Shown here one piece after another: positions 39,844 to 50,172 of a DNA stretch of 64,000 bases. Position 1 is the first letter of the stretch, and each line of letters starts with the position of its first letter. The stretch covers positions 124,001 to 188,000 of the forward strand of contig NZ_SJOP01000010.1 of the NCBI RefSeq assembly GCF_004331415.1. The letters run 5' to 3'. Source of the DNA: Kosakonia quasisacchari (GTDB lineage: Bacteria > Pseudomonadota > Gammaproteobacteria > Enterobacterales > Enterobacteriaceae). The position numbers and the translations under genes were made by a program. A model generated the notes under the pieces. That model made no database searches. It saw only the letters and a list, made by a program, of their open reading frames with translations, and was not told the origin of the DNA.

Positions 39844-40020
39844 CGTTCCCTGTTCCTTAGCGTGAAGTTCCTGTTTGGTGTCGGCTACCCGTTACGGCAG
39901 GGGGCGGATTCTATAGATATCATTTTGCTTTTAATACATAGCTTGCTTATTAATGTTTTGGTTAATTATGTTTTTCGGATAATTATCACGATGGAACGGA
40001 AAATAGTAAGACGATCCCTA

Positions 40021-40038
40021 CTGACAATATGCTGTCAG
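40021..40038. promoter_or_regulatory. perfect palindrome CTGACA-N6-TGTCAG, candidate operator
   Basis: Inverted 6-bp repeat with a 6-base spacer, 53 bases upstream of the VOC gene, in a 247-base divergent intergenic region otherwise AT-rich. It is in a suitable place to control the VOC-WYL unit, and possibly the divergent export operon. Assignment to the WYL regulator is an inference. Confidence 0.6.
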
Positions 40039-40090
40039 GAGCCCTCTGGCAGACTCGCTGTGTTGATTTTTTAACGCAGAGGAACAGAGC

Positions 40091-40456
40091 ATGAATACAT
40101 TAGTGAATTGGTTTGAATTACCAGTACAGCAACTGGATCGCGCCGTGGCGTTTTATGAGCATGTATTAGGTGGGCAGTTTCGCCATGAGACCGTAGCCGG
40201 TATCGAGATGGCGGTTTTTCCGCATGTAAAACCCGCCACCGGCGGTGCGCTGGTAAAAGGGCCAATGTTCCAGCCGGCAAGCGGTGGTACAGTGGTTTAC
40301 CTGGCGACAGCAAACCTTGCGGCTGCGCTGGAGCGCGTGCGTGAAAAGGGCGGTGAATGTTGTTTTGGCCCGGAAGTATTGCCGCAGGGCATCGGTACTA
40401 TTGCCTTGATTATTGACAGTGAGGGTAACCGGGTTGGATTGCATCAACCCGCCTGA
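40091..40456 (+). CDS. VOC (glyoxalase/bleomycin-resistance) family protein
   Basis: 121 residues forming one vicinal-oxygen-chelate domain with two beta-alpha-beta-beta-beta halves: WFELPVQQLDRAVAFYEHVLG at the start and TIALIIDSEGNRVGLHQP at the end, the latter with the usual Asp-Pro/Ser-Glu-Gly-Asn turn. The family includes metal-dependent lyases, dioxygenases and drug-binding proteins; the substrate cannot be told. An AGAGGAACAG stretch is the ribosome-binding site. It is followed after 51 bases by its likely regulator gene. Confidence 0.88.
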   Translation: MNTLVNWFELPVQQLDRAVAFYEHVLGGQFRHETVAGIEMAVFPHVKPATGGALVKGPMFQPASGGTVVYLATANLAAALERVREKGGECCFGPEVLPQGIGTIALIIDSEGNRVGLHQPA

Positions 40457-40507
40457 ACCACTGATGCCCGTGCTGAATGCGCGGGCTTTTCTTCATCCGG
40501 ATAAGTT

Positions 40508-41197
40508 ATGAGCCGTCGTGCTGATCGATTGTTTCAGATAGTTCAGGTTCTGCGTACCCGACGTCGCGTGACGGCGGCGCTACTGGCCGAGCGGCTGGAG
40601 GTTTCTGAACGCACCATCTATCGCGACATTCGCGATTTGTCGCTCTCTGGCGTACCGATCCAGGGCGAAGCAGGCAGCGGTTATCGTTTACTGCCCGGTT
40701 TCGATTTGCCGCCGTTAATGTTTACCGGCCTTGAGGTTGAAGCATTAATTGCCGCTATCGGCATGTTGCAAACCTGGAGCGGTGATACGCTGGCACAAGC
40801 TGCCGGTTCGGCGCAGGAAAAACTTTTGGCGGTGCTGCCTTATGACAAACGCATTACGGCCGAACGCAACCGCATCGTTTCACCCAATTTTGATAAATAC
40901 CCGCAGGTACGCGTCTGGTTTGATGTTATGCACCAGGCGATGCGACTGCATCAGGAGCTGCATCTGCATTATGAAGACGACAAAGGAATAGCCTCGGAGC
41001 GGGTGATCCATCCGTTAGGGTTGTCGTTTATGGGAAGTGTTTGGGTATTGGTGTCGTGGTGTACGTTACGTGATGACTATCGTTGTTTTCGTCTCGATCG
41101 CTGCACGTCGGTCACTTTTACTGGCAAGACATTTACGGAACGCGCGGACAGATCGATGCAGGCATTTGTTAACCTGCAGAAAGCGCGCTGGCAATAA
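40508..41197 (+). CDS. HTH-11/WYL-domain transcriptional regulator (YafY-like)
   Basis: 229 residues. N-terminal winged helix (RRADRLFQIVQVLRTRRRVT to LEVSERTIYRDIRDL) of the DeoR/HTH-11 type and a C-terminal WYL domain about 130-225 (VIHPLGLSFMGSVWVLVSW, then FRLDR). WYL domains sense small ligands or nucleic acids. It probably controls the VOC gene just upstream through the palindrome at 40021-40038 (inference). Ended by a bidirectional terminator shared with tsx. Confidence 0.9.
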   Translation: MSRRADRLFQIVQVLRTRRRVTAALLAERLEVSERTIYRDIRDLSLSGVPIQGEAGSGYRLLPGFDLPPLMFTGLEVEALIAAIGMLQTWSGDTLAQAAGSAQEKLLAVLPYDKRITAERNRIVSPNFDKYPQVRVWFDVMHQAMRLHQELHLHYEDDKGIASERVIHPLGLSFMGSVWVLVSWCTLRDDYRCFRLDRCTSVTFTGKTFTERADRSMQAFVNLQKARWQ

Positions 41198-41223
41198 AAA
41201 AGCCGACCATCGGGTCGGCTTTT
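41196..41223. terminator. bidirectional terminator between WYL regulator and tsx
   Basis: 8-bp stem AGCCGACC / GGTCGGCT with a 4-base loop, flanked by A6 and T-rich ends on the two sides. Confidence 0.88.
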
Positions 41224-41239
41224 ATGCAATGCAGTGGGA

Positions 41240-42124
41240 TTAGAAGTTGTAACCAACAACCAGGTAACCACCCCAACCGGTAGAACGCGCGCTGAAGTCG
41301 CCTGCGCCCCAGTTCAGCGTTGCATCGTCTTTGAACTGACCACCGTTATGCCAGTAACGCGCAACCACAGAGTAGTGCCAGTGATCGTAGCCCAGCGAGA
41401 GGATATGGCTGGAGGCAATGGAGTTGTTGGTACGCTGCTGCTCGCCGTTAACGTAGTAGCGGCTGTCGCCCAGTTTTGAACCCCAGTCAAAGTTGGTAAA
41501 ACCGATATAGTTCAGCTGACCGCCCCACAGGCTGGTGATCGGCACGAAATATTTCACTTTGAAACGGTAGCCATCCCACTCGTTCTGGTTTGGCGCATCG
41601 TAGTTCTGCCACTGGTATTTCGCATAGACGTTCAGGGAGAGGCTCATCGGCAGACCGGTGTCGATATCGGTACCCAGACCCATGTACCAGGTGCTCTGGC
41701 GGCCGGAAGCGTTGCGACCCATGTCGTAAATGTAGTTGTTGGCGAAATACCACTCTTTGAACGGACCAAAGCTCAGATCGCTGCCGGTCAGTTTATCAAT
41801 AGAGAAACGCGGCTCGATTTCCATAAACAGCGGCGAACCGTGGTTCCAGATCCCCTTCGCACCGGTGTTACCACCGAAGAAGACCGGCGCATCCAGGTAG
41901 CCGTAGAAATCAAACCAATCTTTCTTGGCGAACGCTTCATATTCCAGATAAGTATCGTTACGCGGAACAGGTCCGAAACGGGTGTGGTAGCTGCCCACCA
42001 CGTTTACGCTCTGGTGCCACCAGTCGGAAACGTATTCAGGTTTGCTGTTATCCGCTGCGTTAGCAGTAAAAGAAGCGGAAAGCGCCAGAGCAGCACCGGC
42101 TGCGAGAATTGTTTTTTTCATCAT
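41240..42124 (-). CDS. tsx: nucleoside-specific channel Tsx
   Basis: Outer-membrane 12-stranded channel for nucleosides, also a phage T6 and colicin K receptor in E. coli. 294 residues as in E. coli; signal peptide about 1-23 ([14 protein letters not shown]), mature start [26 protein letters not shown], terminal Phe (VVGYNF). The upstream region 42125-42415 probably holds CRP/CytR/DeoR-type control as in E. coli, but I could match only a -10 hexamer and a short palindrome. Confidence 0.97.
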   Translation of the reverse strand: MMKKTILAAGAALALSASFTANAADNSKPEYVSDWWHQSVNVVGSYHTRFGPVPRNDTYLEYEAFAKKDWFDFYGYLDAPVFFGGNTGAKGIWNHGSPLFMEIEPRFSIDKLTGSDLSFGPFKEWYFANNYIYDMGRNASGRQSTWYMGLGTDIDTGLPMSLSLNVYAKYQWQNYDAPNQNEWDGYRFKVKYFVPITSLWGGQLNYIGFTNFDWGSKLGDSRYYVNGEQQRTNNSIASSHILSLGYDHWHYSVVARYWHNGGQFKDDATLNWGAGDFSARSTGWGGYLVVGYNF

Positions 42125-42205
42125 TACGCCACTGATTGAGATCCCAGACGGGAGTGAAAGAAAGCACGCATGGAGTTTCTAAATGTTTCATATTTCTGCG
42201 CGCCT

Positions 42206-42248
42206 ATTATAAGTATCCGCGTTCACAAAAATATGTGTTGTTTCACAT
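42206..42248 (-). promoter_or_regulatory. candidate tsx promoter with upstream palindrome
   Basis: On the minus strand TATAAT lies at 42211-42206; the -35 position is poor, as expected for an activator-dependent promoter. ATGTG-N6-CACAT (42233-42248) is centred about 41 bases upstream of the expected start, the usual place for a class II CRP site, but its spacing is two bases shorter than the CRP consensus. Confidence 0.4.
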
Positions 42249-42387
42249 TATTGACACACGCGTAATCGATTGCGTTCACGTTTGCGTGCAATAAACGACG
42301 GCGATTGTACTGGCATTTATCGATATTGCAAATTGGTGAATGTGATGAAGAGATGACAAAAAAGAAGAAAATGCATGACAGAGAGTA

Positions 42388-42409
42388 AGAAAGGGCGACA
42401 GCGTCGCCC
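42388..42409 (-). terminator. terminator of yajI
   Basis: 7-bp stem GGGCGAC (42393-42399) / GTCGCCC (42403-42409) with a 3-base loop; on the minus strand it is followed by a T-rich stretch. Confidence 0.75.
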
Positions 42410-42415
42410 CTGGGG

Positions 42416-42958
42416 TTACGGCAAATTGGTGGGCTGGATATCGTGAATGCGGACAAAGCCTAACTGCTCCGGTGTGATGCCGTTAAGTTGCAGCGGAATA
42501 TCAACGTCGCTCGGCGCCAGCGTGCTGGCCGGTGCGTTAATCAGCTGGTTTTGTACATTCACTTCCTGGTAGTTCTCGGTGGTGCCCTGGATCTGACCCC
42601 ACTCAACGGTTCCACTGAACGCCGGTAACGGATCGTTGGATTCGCCCTGGATCCGCAACACAACGCGGGTTCCCGCCGCATTCGGCGCGATATTTTGCAA
42701 CGACATCCGCAGCATACCGATTTGGCTATTCAACCGGGCGGGCGTGTTGGCACCTGGCAGCAGGTAAACGCCGCTACCGGATTTGGCATTCAGCGTGTTC
42801 TGCTGGGTGATTTTCACCGTCTCTTTGTTCAGCTTGCTCATTTCATTATTTAGCGTGCTGACACTTTGATGGAGCTGGCGAACTTCGCTTTGCTGGGCGC
42901 AGGCACTGAGGGCAAAAAGGCTTCCCAGTAACAGGGTTCTTAGGTAACGTCTTGTCAT
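42416..42958 (-). CDS. yajI: YajI, DUF3251 lipoprotein
   Basis: 180 residues from the Met at 42958 (MTRRYLRTLLLGSLFALSACAQQ). Lipobox LSAC at about 17-20 makes it a lipoprotein; the next part is a heptad-like stretch (VRQLHQSVSTLNNEMSKLNKE), then a beta-rich C-terminal domain. Length matches E. coli YajI (179). Function unknown. Divergent from nrdR. Confidence 0.93.
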   Translation of the reverse strand: MTRRYLRTLLLGSLFALSACAQQSEVRQLHQSVSTLNNEMSKLNKETVKITQQNTLNAKSGSGVYLLPGANTPARLNSQIGMLRMSLQNIAPNAAGTRVVLRIQGESNDPLPAFSGTVEWGQIQGTTENYQEVNVQNQLINAPASTLAPSDVDIPLQLNGITPEQLGFVRIHDIQPTNLP

Positions 42959-43075
42959 TGTGTCTGTTTCCTTGGATAGGATCTTCTCTGTAATGGTAGA
43001 TCGCAACGGCCTCGTTGCCATCGATCCATTGTCTCAAAAACGGTCTGCCTTTGTTGTCATGCCAGTTCAGGGTAA

Positions 43076-43561
<486 letters not shown>

Positions 43562-43563
43562 TC

Positions 43564-44667
43564 ATGCTTGACGAAATGTACATGGCGCGAGCGCTGAAAC
43601 TGGCGCAGCGTGGGCGTTTTACCACTCACCCGAACCCGCGTGTCGGCTGCGTAATTGTCAATGACGGCAACATTGTCGGCGAAGGTTTTCATTACCGTGC
43701 TGGCGAACCGCACGCGGAAGTACATGCGTTGCGCATGGCGGGCGAACGGGCTCGCGGTGCGACGGCGTATGTCACGCTGGAACCTTGCAGCCATCACGGG
43801 CGTACGCCGCCATGCTGCGAAGCGCTGATTAATGCTGGTGTTGCGCGCGTGGTCGCCGCGATGCAGGATCCTAACCCGCAGGTGGCCGGACGCGGTTTGT
43901 ATCGCTTGCAGCAAGAAGGTATTGAAGTCAGCCACGGGTTAATGATGAGTGAAGCTGAAGCGTTGAATAAAGGCTTTCTCAAACGTATGCGCACCGGGTT
44001 CCCTTACGTTCAGCTTAAACTGGGCGCGTCGCTTGATGGCCGTACCGCGATGGCCAGCGGCGAAAGTCAGTGGATCACCTCACCGCAGGCGCGCCGCGAT
44101 GTACAGTTGCTACGCGCGCAGAGCCACGCGATCCTGACCAGTAGTGAAACGGTGCTGGCGGACGATCCGGCGCTGACCGTGCGCTGGGCAGAGTTAAACG
44201 CTGATACTCAGGCGCTTTACCCGCAGGAAAATTTGCGTCAACCGGTACGTATTGTCATCGACAGTCAGAACCGGGTGACACCGCAGCATCAGCTGGTCGG
44301 CCTGGCGGGAGAAACCTGGTTTGCCCGCACGCGAGCCGATGAACGCCAATGGCCTGAAAATGTGCGTGAAATTATCGTACCGGAACACAACGGCCACGCC
44401 GATCTGGTCATGCTGATGATGCTGCTCGGCAAACAGCAGATCAACAGTGTATGGGTCGAAGCGGGCGCGCACCTTGCCGGCGCGTTATTGCAGGCTGGCC
44501 TGGTGGACGAACTGATTGTCTACCTGGCACCTACACTGTTAGGCAGTGATGCGCGCGGTCTGTGCGTGCTGCCGGGGTTATCCGCCCTTGCGGACGCACC
44601 TCACTTTAAATTCAACGAGATACGTCAGGTTGGCCCGGATGTCTGCCTGCATCTCACTCATGCGTGA
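43564..44667 (+). CDS. ribD: bifunctional riboflavin biosynthesis deaminase/reductase RibD
   Basis: Two steps of riboflavin synthesis: deamination of the 2,5-diamino-pyrimidinone phosphate and reduction of the ribosyl chain. 367 residues as in E. coli. The N-terminal deaminase has HAEVHAL and the zinc-binding EPCSHHGRTPPC; the C-terminal reductase begins near 147 (YVQLKLGASLDGRTAM). Cotranscribed with nrdR and probably ribE. Confidence 0.97.
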   Translation: MLDEMYMARALKLAQRGRFTTHPNPRVGCVIVNDGNIVGEGFHYRAGEPHAEVHALRMAGERARGATAYVTLEPCSHHGRTPPCCEALINAGVARVVAAMQDPNPQVAGRGLYRLQQEGIEVSHGLMMSEAEALNKGFLKRMRTGFPYVQLKLGASLDGRTAMASGESQWITSPQARRDVQLLRAQSHAILTSSETVLADDPALTVRWAELNADTQALYPQENLRQPVRIVIDSQNRVTPQHQLVGLAGETWFARTRADERQWPENVREIIVPEHNGHADLVMLMMLLGKQQINSVWVEAGAHLAGALLQAGLVDELIVYLAPTLLGSDARGLCVLPGLSALADAPHFKFNEIRQVGPDVCLHLTHA

Positions 44668-44756
44668 TGCCTGCTGTAAAAGGGAAGCAGCGCGTAAAAT
44701 ATTATGCTAAAATCCGCCCCCCTGCGGGGTCCGAACTGAACCTGTGAAGGAAGTGT

Positions 44757-45227
44757 ATGAACATTATTGAAGCCAACGTTGCTGCTCCGGACGCTCGCGT
44801 CGCCATCACCATTGCGCGTTTCAACAACTTCATCAATGACAGCCTGCTGGAAGGCGCGATTGATGCGCTGAAACGCATCGGTCAGGTGAAAGATAACAAC
44901 ATCACCGTTGTGTGGGTGCCTGGCGCTTATGAACTGCCGCTGGCGGCTGGTGCGCTGGCGAAAACCGGCAAATATGACGCGGTGATTGCACTTGGCACCG
45001 TGATTCGCGGTGGTACTGCGCACTTCGAATATGTTGCCGGCGGCGCAAGCAATGGTCTGGCGCATGTGGCCCAGGACAGCGAGATCCCGGTAGCTTTCGG
45101 TGTGCTAACCACTGAAAGTATTGAACAAGCCATCGAACGTGCTGGCACCAAAGCCGGTAATAAAGGTGCGGAAGCCGCACTGACCGCGCTTGAAATGATT
45201 AATGTATTGAAAGCCATCAAGGCCTGA
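44757..45227 (+). CDS. ribE: 6,7-dimethyl-8-ribityllumazine synthase
   Basis: Condenses the ribityl-amino-uracil with dihydroxybutanone phosphate; forms icosahedral 60-mers in many bacteria. 156 residues as in E. coli (also called RibH). Conserved segments: [29 protein letters not shown], and [15 protein letters not shown] with the catalytic His. Good AAGGAAG ribosome-binding site; nusB follows after 19 bases. Confidence 0.97.
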   Translation: MNIIEANVAAPDARVAITIARFNNFINDSLLEGAIDALKRIGQVKDNNITVVWVPGAYELPLAAGALAKTGKYDAVIALGTVIRGGTAHFEYVAGGASNGLAHVAQDSEIPVAFGVLTTESIEQAIERAGTKAGNKGAEAALTALEMINVLKAIKA

Positions 45228-45246
45228 ATTTTGTAAGGGGAATTCC

Positions 45247-45666
45247 GTGAAACCTGCTGCTCGTCGCCGCGCCCGTGAGTGTGCCGTCCAGGCGCTCTAC
45301 TCCTGGCAGTTGTCCCAGAACGACATCGCTGATGTTGAATACCAGTTCCTGGCAGAGCAAGACGTTAAAGACGTTGATATTCTGTACTTCCGTGAACTGT
45401 TGACCGGGGTGGCGACTAATAGCGCATATCTCGATGGCTTAATGAAGCCTTACCTGTCTCGTTTGCTCGAAGAGCTGGGCCAGGTCGAGAAAGCGGTATT
45501 GCGTATCGCACTGTTCGAATTGTCCAAACGTGATGATGTGCCATACAAAGTGGCGATCAACGAGGCGATCGAACTGGCAAAAACCTTCGGCGCTGAAGAC
45601 AGCCACAAGTTTGTTAACGGCGTACTGGATAAAGCCGCACCTGCGATCCGCCCCCACAAGAAGTGA
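45247..45666 (+). CDS. nusB: transcription antitermination factor NusB
   Basis: Small all-helical RNA-binding protein that forms the boxA complex with NusE (S10) in rRNA antitermination. 139 residues as in E. coli, starting [21 protein letters not shown], with the conserved [14 protein letters not shown] and KFVNGVLD segments. GTG start at 45247 behind AAGGGG. A terminator follows. Confidence 0.98.
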   Translation: MKPAARRRARECAVQALYSWQLSQNDIADVEYQFLAEQDVKDVDILYFRELLTGVATNSAYLDGLMKPYLSRLLEELGQVEKAVLRIALFELSKRDDVPYKVAINEAIELAKTFGAEDSHKFVNGVLDKAAPAIRPHKK

Positions 45667-45671
45667 TCCGC

Positions 45672-45726
45672 AAGCCGGAAGCTGGCGCTGCACTTTGCAC
45701 GTCGGTTCCGGCTTTTTCTTTTTTCT
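45672..45726 (+). terminator. terminator after nusB
   Basis: AAGCCGGAA (45672-45680) pairs with TTCCGGCTT (45706-45714), with a long loop that may itself fold, followed by a T-rich run. Confidence 0.75.
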
Positions 45727-45741
45727 ACAGAGGTATAACGT

Positions 45742-46719
45742 ATGGCATGCGGCGAATTTTCCCTGATTGCCCGTTATTTTGACCGCGTACGAAATTCCCG
45801 TCGCGATGTAGAAACTGGCATTGGCGACGACTGCGCGCTACTCAATGTTCCCGAAAAACAGACGTTGGCGATCAGCGTCGATACGCTGGTGGCGGGCAAC
45901 CATTTTCTGCTGGATATCGATCCCGCCGATCTGGCGTACAAAGCGATAGCATCTAATCTCAGCGATTTGGCGGCGATGGGGGCCGATCCGGCGTGGTTAA
46001 CGCTGGCCTTGACGCTACCCGAGGCGAATGAAGACTGGCTGCAAGCATTTAGCGACAGCCTGTTTGAACAGCTCAATTACTACGATATGCAACTGATCGG
46101 CGGCGACACCACGCGTGGCCCGCTGTCGATGACGATTGGCATTCATGGTTATGTGCCGGTTGGGCGGGCAATGAAACGTTCTGGCGCGAAGCCAGGTGAC
46201 TGGATCTATGTCACCGGTACGCCGGGCGACAGCGCTGCCGGTCTGGCGATTTTGCAACAGCGTTTAGTCGTTGACGATAGCGCTGATGCGCAATATTTGC
46301 TTAAGCGCCACCTGCGCCCAACGCCGCGCGTATTGCAGGGGCAGGCGCTGCGTAACCTCGCAAGTTCTGCAATTGATCTCTCCGATGGCCTGATTTCTGA
46401 CCTGGCACATGTGCTGAAAGCCAGCAGTTGCGGTGCGCGTATCGATCTGAATGCATTGCCGTTTTCCGACGCCATTCGCCGCCATGTCACACCGGATCAG
46501 GCGCTACGCTGGGCGCTTTCTGGCGGGGAAGATTACGAATTATGCTTTACCGTGCCGGAGCTGAACCGCGGTGCGCTGGATGTCGCGATTGGTCAGTTGG
46601 GCGCGCCTTTTACCTGTATCGGGCAGATCAGTGCGGATATTGAAGGGCTGCATTTCACCCGCGACGGCAAAGCCGTGACGCTTGACTGGAAAGGATATGA
46701 CCACTTTGCCGCGCACTAA
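45742..46719 (+). CDS. thiL: thiamine-monophosphate kinase ThiL
   Basis: Phosphorylates thiamine monophosphate to the active diphosphate. 325 residues as in E. coli; PurM/SelD-like fold with metal-binding IGDDCAL and [11 protein letters not shown], and later [11 protein letters not shown] and [10 protein letters not shown]. The 3' end overlaps pgpA by 23 bases. Confidence 0.97.
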   Translation: MACGEFSLIARYFDRVRNSRRDVETGIGDDCALLNVPEKQTLAISVDTLVAGNHFLLDIDPADLAYKAIASNLSDLAAMGADPAWLTLALTLPEANEDWLQAFSDSLFEQLNYYDMQLIGGDTTRGPLSMTIGIHGYVPVGRAMKRSGAKPGDWIYVTGTPGDSAAGLAILQQRLVVDDSADAQYLLKRHLRPTPRVLQGQALRNLASSAIDLSDGLISDLAHVLKASSCGARIDLNALPFSDAIRRHVTPDQALRWALSGGEDYELCFTVPELNRGALDVAIGQLGAPFTCIGQISADIEGLHFTRDGKAVTLDWKGYDHFAAH

Positions 46720-47212
46720 AGATGTGGCTAAAAGCCGTCTTAACTTACGCAACCCCTGGCATTTGCTGGCTACCGGTTTTGGCAGCGGTTTAAGCCCAAT
46801 CGTTCCGGGAACTATGGGATCGCTGGCGTCGATTCCTTTCTGGTGGGCAATGACCTTTTTGCCCTGGCAGCTTTACTCGCTGCTGGTGATGCTTGGGATC
46901 TCGCTTGGCGTTTACCTCTGCCACCAGACGGCAAAAGACATGGGGGTGCACGATCACGGCAGTATTGTCTGGGATGAGTTCATCGGCATGTGGATTACGC
47001 TGATGGCGCTACCGACCAATGACTGGCAGTGGGTCGCCGTGGGATTTGTGCTATTCCGTATTCTGGACATGTGGAAGCCGTGGCCGATCCGCTGGTTTGA
47101 TCGCAATGTGCACGGCGGAATGGGGATAATGGTGGATGATATTGTCGCCGGGATCATTGCCGCCGGGCTGCTCTATTTGATAGGCCATCACTGGCCTATC
47201 GGGCTTATCTGA
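46697..47212 (+). CDS. pgpA: phosphatidylglycerophosphatase A
   Basis: Dephosphorylates phosphatidylglycerophosphate to phosphatidylglycerol at the inner membrane. 171 residues from the ATG at 46697 ([17 protein letters not shown]), aligned with the E. coli start; a Met at 46682 would add five. Conserved acidic [11 protein letters not shown] and [15 protein letters not shown], with several membrane helices. Translationally coupled to thiL by overlap. Confidence 0.96.
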   Translation: MTTLPRTKDVAKSRLNLRNPWHLLATGFGSGLSPIVPGTMGSLASIPFWWAMTFLPWQLYSLLVMLGISLGVYLCHQTAKDMGVHDHGSIVWDEFIGMWITLMALPTNDWQWVAVGFVLFRILDMWKPWPIRWFDRNVHGGMGIMVDDIVAGIIAAGLLYLIGHHWPIGLI

Positions 47213-47218
47213 ACCTCT

Positions 47219-47239
47219 CCCTCTCCCTGCGGGAGAGGG
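47219..47239. terminator. bidirectional hairpin between pgpA and yajO
   Basis: 9-bp perfect stem CCCTCTCCC / GGGAGAGGG with a 3-base loop between convergent genes; no clear T-run. Confidence 0.65.
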
Positions 47240-47250
47240 CGCTTTCGCGT

Positions 47251-48225
47251 TTACTTAAAGCCAACCAGCGGATGCGGTTGATACGGCGTCTCCAGCTCGG
47301 CTATTTGCTCTGGCTTCAGCGTTAAATCCACCGCGCCCAGCAAGTCATCCAACTGTTCTTCACGCGATGTACCGATAATTGGTGCGGCAACACCGGGTTT
47401 ACTCAGCAGCCACGCCAGCGCGACCTGCGCGCGCGATGCGCCAATCTCTTCTGCCACACCCGCCAGCCGTTCGGCGATCTGCGCATCGTTCTCATCCGTT
47501 TCGCTGTACAGCGTTTTGCCGAATTCATCCGACCCCAGACGCGCAGTGGTTTCACCCCACGGACGTGTTAAACGACCGCGCGCCAGCGGGCTCCACGGAA
47601 TAATCGCCACGCCCTCTTTGTAGCACAGCGGCAGCATTTCGCGCTCTTCCTCGCGGTAGATAAGATTGTAGTGATCTTGCATGGTGACAAAACGCGCCCA
47701 GCCGTTTTGCTCCTGTAACGTTAACGCCTGGGCAAATTGGCGGGCATGCATTGACGATGCGCCGATATAGCGCGCCTTACCGGCTTTTACTACCTCGTCC
47801 AGCGCTTCCAGCGTCTCTTCGATGGGGGTGGTGTAATCCCAGCGATGGATTTGCAGTAAATCCACATATTCCATGCCAAGACGCCGCAGGCTGTCATCAA
47901 TAGAACGCAAAATTTGCGCGCGTGACAGGCCTTCGGGCAGATCGCCAACCTGGTGATAGACTTTGGTCGCCACCACCACTTCATCGCGGCGGGCGAAATC
48001 GCGCAGCGCCCGGCCAACAATCTCTTCGCTGCTGCCGTCCGAGTAGCTATTTGCGGTATCGAAAAAGTTGATACCGCCTTCCAGTGCGCGTTTGATGATG
48101 GGTCGGCTGCTTTCTTCAGGCAATGTCCAGGCGTGTTTACCGCGATCCGGTTCGCCAAACGTCATGCAGCCCAGACAAAGGCGGGAAACCTTCAGGTCTG
48201 TTTTTCCTAATGTGTTGTATTGCAT
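47251..48225 (-). CDS. yajO: aldo/keto reductase YajO
   Basis: NADPH-dependent aldo/keto reductase, 324 residues as in E. coli from MQYNTLGKTDLKVSRLCLG at 48225; seven more codons are open upstream. Catalytic tetrad: Asp in NFFDTANSY, Tyr in the same motif, Lys in VVATKVYH and His in LLQIHRWD. E. coli YajO has been linked to conversion of ribulose-5-phosphate toward 1-deoxyxylulose; its neighbour dxs makes the same intermediate's phosphate. Confidence 0.93.
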   Translation of the reverse strand: MQYNTLGKTDLKVSRLCLGCMTFGEPDRGKHAWTLPEESSRPIIKRALEGGINFFDTANSYSDGSSEEIVGRALRDFARRDEVVVATKVYHQVGDLPEGLSRAQILRSIDDSLRRLGMEYVDLLQIHRWDYTTPIEETLEALDEVVKAGKARYIGASSMHARQFAQALTLQEQNGWARFVTMQDHYNLIYREEEREMLPLCYKEGVAIIPWSPLARGRLTRPWGETTARLGSDEFGKTLYSETDENDAQIAERLAGVAEEIGASRAQVALAWLLSKPGVAAPIIGTSREEQLDDLLGAVDLTLKPEQIAELETPYQPHPLVGFK

Positions 48226-48285
48226 GGTTCCACTCCTGCTTGTCAAAACGTACGTTTAAGCATAGCAGGAGCGGATGGGGGAGGG

Positions 48286-50148
48286 TCAGGCAAGCCAGTT
48301 TCTGATGTGGGATTCAATACCGGCGGCGTCCAGCCCCAGTTCAGCGCGGGCTTCATCCTGCGTGCCTTGCGGGATAAAGAAATCCGGCAGTCCAAGATTC
48401 AGCACCGGTACTGGTTTGCGGTTAGCCATCAGCACCTCATTCACGCCGCTACCTGCGCCACCGATAATGGCGTTTTCTTCCAGCGTAACCAGTGATTCAT
48501 GGCGCGCGGCGGTTTCCAGAATCAGCGCGTCATCCAGCGGTTTGGCAAAACGCATATCGATAAGCGTGGCGTTTAGCGCTTCGGCGGCTTTTTCCGCCTC
48601 CGGCAACAGCGTACCAAAGTTAAGGATCGCCACTTTTTCGCCACGGCGTTTCACCACTCCTTTACCAATGGGCATTTTTTCCAACGGTTGTAGCGGCACA
48701 CCAACGGCATTACCGCGCGGGTAACGCACCGCGCTTGGCCCGTCTGCGTAGTGGTAGCCGGTAAACAGCATTTGGCGACATTCGTTCTCGTCGCTCGGTG
48801 TCATCACCACCATTCCCGGGATGCAGCGCAGATAAGAGATATCAAACGCGCCCTGGTGGGTTTGACCGTCTGCGCCAACGATCCCGGCGCGGTCGATAGC
48901 GAACAGCACCGGCAGCTTTTGGATGGCCACATCATGAATGACCTGATCGTAGGCGCGTTGCAGGAAGGTGGAGTAAATCGCCACTACCGGCTTGTAGCCG
49001 CCAATCGCCAGCCCGGCGGCAAACGTCACCGCATGCTGTTCGGCAATCGCCACATCAAAGTATTGATCCGGGTATTTGCGCGAGAACTCGACCATCCCGG
49101 AACCTTCACGCATCGCTGGCGTGATCGCCATCAACTTGCTGTCTTTGGCGGCGGTTTCGCACAGCCAGTCGCCGAAAATCTTCGAATAGCTCGGCATGCC
49201 GCCGCTGCTTTTTGGCAGCGTTCCGCTGGTCGGATCGAATTTCGGTACCGCGTGGAAGGTGATCGGATCTTTTTCGGCTGGTTCATAACCGCGCCCTTTT
49301 TTGGTCATGATATGCAGGAACTGCGGGCCTTTCAGATCGCGCATATTACGTAGCGTCTGCACCAAACCCAGCACATCGTGACCGTCTACCGGACCGATAT
49401 AGTTAAAGCCCAGCTCTTCAAACAGCGTACCCGGCACCACCATACCTTTGATGTGCTCTTCGGTGCGCTTAATCAGCTCTTTAATCGGCGGTACGCCAGA
49501 AAGCACTTTCTTGCCGCCTTCGCGCAGCGTGGAGTAGAGCTTGCCGGAGAGCAACTGCGCCAGGTGATTATTCAGCGCGCCGACATTTTCAGAAATCGAC
49601 ATTTCGTTGTCGTTTAATACCACCAGCATATCCGGGCGAATATCACCCGCGTGGTTCATGGCTTCAAACGCCATGCCTGCGGTGATCGCACCATCACCAA
49701 TCACACAGACGGTGCGGCGCTGTTTGCCCTCTTTCGCCGCCGCGACGGCAACGCCAATGCCAGCACTAATTGAGGTCGATGAATGGCCGACACTCAGCAC
49801 GTCGTATTCGCTTTCGCCGCGCCAGGGAAAAGGGTGCAGCCCGTTTTTCTGCCGGATGGTGCCGATTTTGTCACGGCGTCCGGTCAGAATTTTATGCGGA
49901 TACGCCTGGTGGCCCACGTCCCAGATCAGCTGATCAAACGGCGTGTTGTAGACGTAATGTAGCGCGACGGTCAATTCAACCGTGCCAAGCCCGGAGGCGA
50001 AGTGCCCGCTGGAGCGGCTCACGCTGTCGAGAAGGTAGCGGCGCAATTCGTCGCATAACTTCGGCAGACTCTCTTTCGGCAGCAGGCGCAACTCTTGCGT
50101 GGTATCAACCAGCGCCAGCGTCGGGTATTTGGCTATATCAAAACTCAT
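48286..50148 (-). CDS. dxs: 1-deoxy-D-xylulose-5-phosphate synthase Dxs
   Basis: First step of the MEP isoprenoid pathway: condenses pyruvate with glyceraldehyde-3-phosphate using thiamine diphosphate. 620 residues as in E. coli. Thiamine-diphosphate motif [18 protein letters not shown] with the downstream Asn; transketolase-type middle domain [15 protein letters not shown]. Third gene of xseB-ispA-dxs, 24 bases after ispA. Confidence 0.98.
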   Translation of the reverse strand: MSFDIAKYPTLALVDTTQELRLLPKESLPKLCDELRRYLLDSVSRSSGHFASGLGTVELTVALHYVYNTPFDQLIWDVGHQAYPHKILTGRRDKIGTIRQKNGLHPFPWRGESEYDVLSVGHSSTSISAGIGVAVAAAKEGKQRRTVCVIGDGAITAGMAFEAMNHAGDIRPDMLVVLNDNEMSISENVGALNNHLAQLLSGKLYSTLREGGKKVLSGVPPIKELIKRTEEHIKGMVVPGTLFEELGFNYIGPVDGHDVLGLVQTLRNMRDLKGPQFLHIMTKKGRGYEPAEKDPITFHAVPKFDPTSGTLPKSSGGMPSYSKIFGDWLCETAAKDSKLMAITPAMREGSGMVEFSRKYPDQYFDVAIAEQHAVTFAAGLAIGGYKPVVAIYSTFLQRAYDQVIHDVAIQKLPVLFAIDRAGIVGADGQTHQGAFDISYLRCIPGMVVMTPSDENECRQMLFTGYHYADGPSAVRYPRGNAVGVPLQPLEKMPIGKGVVKRRGEKVAILNFGTLLPEAEKAAEALNATLIDMRFAKPLDDALILETAARHESLVTLEENAIIGGAGSGVNEVLMANRKPVPVLNLGLPDFFIPQGTQDEARAELGLDAAGIESHIRNWLA

Positions 50149-50172
50149 CAGAGACTCATCGTGGTGTTTTCG

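Noticed and set aside
31000..41200. Prophage, integrative element or att sites around the accessory block
   Set aside because: No integrase, transposase, tRNA or direct repeats were recognised at the edges.
42230..42251. CRP site in front of tsx
   Set aside because: The palindrome has the right position but only six bases between TGTG and CACA instead of eight, so it was kept only as a low-confidence promoter element.
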